From an uncultured Alphaproteobacteria bacterium (lineage in GTDB: Bacteria > Pseudomonadota > Alphaproteobacteria > JAPOUT01 > G958296285), in the NCBI GenBank assembly GCA_958296285.1, contig OY282459.1, positions 1,346,762-1,410,761 on the forward strand: DNA of 64,000 nucleotides, written 5' to 3'. Shown here piece by piece: positions 63,297-64,000 of the stretch (its first letter is position 1; each line of letters starts with the position of its first letter). The notes beneath the pieces are model-generated. The model saw only the letters and a program-made list of their open reading frames with translations. It was not told where the DNA came from and ran no database searches. The translations under genes and the position numbers were made by a program.

Positions 63297-63723
63297 CGCT
63301 CCAAAAGCGCAGTTGAAGCGAATAGGTTTCGCCTCGTTTGACCCTTTCATTCCGGACGAGAATCTCGGTTTTCTCGGACTCTTTCGCGTAAGGCTCAAGC
63401 GCGCGAGTCCGCGAGACTCGCGGGCAGGATTTTTCCCCGCCGCTCGCTTCTATCAGCCGTCCTGCCGCGGAGAGGATCAGCCATTCCACGAGACAGTCGG
63501 ACTCCGCCCGCAAGACCCGTCTGCGCGAAGACGGATTCCGCAATTCCACCATCAGAGGAATCGCGGTTCTGTCGCTGCCGAGAGCGAGAGCGATTCTTTC
63601 CGGCGCGCGGATATGAATCTCTATCGGCGCGGGAGGCAGAAGCCGCTCGCCGAGCAGCGCCGCGCCGCCGATCAGCGCGATCATCAGAAGCGTGGAGGCG
63701 AGAAGGGGATGCAGGCGCGGCAT
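63268..63723 (-). CDS. Membrane-anchored protein of unknown function
   Basis: About 151 residues: an N-terminal membrane segment (residues 5-25, LLASTLLMIALIGGAALL) followed by a beta-rich extracytoplasmic domain (IEIHIRAPERIALALG, TAIPLMVELRNPSS). Not recognised. The ATG at 63723 is chosen for its position directly after the TRAP permease stop. Its 3' end overlaps recO by 29 bp in convergent orientation. Confidence 0.6.
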   Translation of the reverse strand: MPRLHPLLASTLLMIALIGGAALLGERLLPPAPIEIHIRAPERIALALGSDRTAIPLMVELRNPSSRRRVLRAESDCLVEWLILSAAGRLIEASGGEKSCPRVSRTRALEPYAKESEKTEILVRNERVKRGETYSLQLRFWSVKGETSLRF

Positions 63724-63727
63724 TATG

Positions 63728-64000
63728 TCAGCGCATCTCTTTGAGGAAATCGGGGAGGAAGGTCGCCGTCTCAGGAAAGAGTCCGACAAGAATCAGCGCC
63801 AAAATCTGCAGTCCGACAAAGGGCATGACGCCGCGATAGATCGTGGAGGTGGAAATTTCGGGCGGCGCGACTCCCCGAAGATAAAAAAGCGCGAAGCCGA
63901 AGGGCGGCGTCAGAAAGGAGGTCTGAAGGTTGATCGCCATCATCACGCCCAGCCAAATCGGATGGATGTCCATCGCCAGCAGAATCGGCGCGACGACAGG
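63728..64000 (-). CDS. TRAP transporter large permease (DctM), C-terminal part
   Basis: Runs off the right edge. The visible end, PVVAPILLAMDIHPIWLGVMMAINLQTSFLTPPFGFALFYLRG, is the conserved C-terminal region of TRAP DctM-type permeases, with LTPPFG diagnostic. Inner-membrane symporter subunit for an organic acid or similar solute; substrate unknown. The small downstream gene starts 4 bp after its stop and may be co-transcribed. Confidence 0.88.
   Translation of the reverse strand, partial: PVVAPILLAMDIHPIWLGVMMAINLQTSFLTPPFGFALFYLRGVAPPEISTSTIYRGVMPFVGLQILALILVGLFPETATFLPDFLKEMR

Overview
The window reads as a chromosomal segment of an alphaproteobacterium of fairly high GC content. The evidence is gene content and order: an aapJQMP general amino-acid transporter, an NDUFS4-like complex I subunit, a ubiquinol-cytochrome c chaperone next to plsX-fabH, the run rpsB-tsf-pyrH-frr-uppS-cdsA-dxr-rseP-bamA-skp-lpxD-fabZ-lpxA-lpxI-lpxB, and acpS-lepB-rnc-era-recO. 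LpxI in place of LpxH also fits this class. Genes are tightly packed and many overlap by ATGA. No rRNA, CRISPR array, transposase or phage gene was seen.

Layout. 0-6.2 kb: nadK, a Nudix hydrolase, plsX-fabH lipid genes, tRNA-Pro, an NDUFS4-like subunit, tRNA-Arg and a Sel1 lipoprotein. 6.2-17.3 kb: a biotinyl-domain protein, a cystathionine beta-lyase, aapJQMP, a GNAT protein, an isolated prepilin-like protein, cysteine synthase, a PuuD-like membrane protein and an AT-richer imported SfiI-type restriction-modification pair. 17.3-24.1 kb: uvrA and dnaE, divergent across repeat A. 24.1-43.7 kb: a long minus-strand block for lipid A, outer-membrane assembly, isoprenoid and phospholipid synthesis, translation, gltA and gltX, interrupted by two related DNA methyltransferases on either side of cdsA. 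43.7-53.3 kb: an accessory region with repeats B, C and D, a FAD monooxygenase, an imported copper oxidase inside a duplicated segment, tRNA-Ser and a large protein resembling the SopB/IpgD inositol-phosphate phosphatases of type III secretion, but with the catalytic cysteine replaced. 53.3-64 kb: dapA, smpB, a NYN protein, folK, rpoZ, the ppGpp enzyme, pdxJ, acpS, lepB, rnc, era, recO and the end of a TRAP permease gene.

The strongest candidate for something undescribed is a family of four intergenic elements (A-D, about 210-300 bp), each a string of nested GC-rich hairpins. Around every copy the DNA is strand-asymmetric: the left flank is G/T-rich on the + strand and the right flank is A/C-rich, whatever the gene orientation, fading over roughly 0.7-1 kb. 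It runs into the coding sequences of uvrA, dnaE, gltX and dapA and visibly shifts their amino-acid composition. The switch at each element looks like a miniature replication terminus, or like cytosine damage on the 3' single strands exposed when ends are resected from a break at the element. The mechanism is inference; the pattern is read directly from the bases.

The SopB-like protein hints at a host-associated life, but no secretion machinery lies in this window. Functions were assigned by reading motifs and recalling families; no searches or alignments were run.
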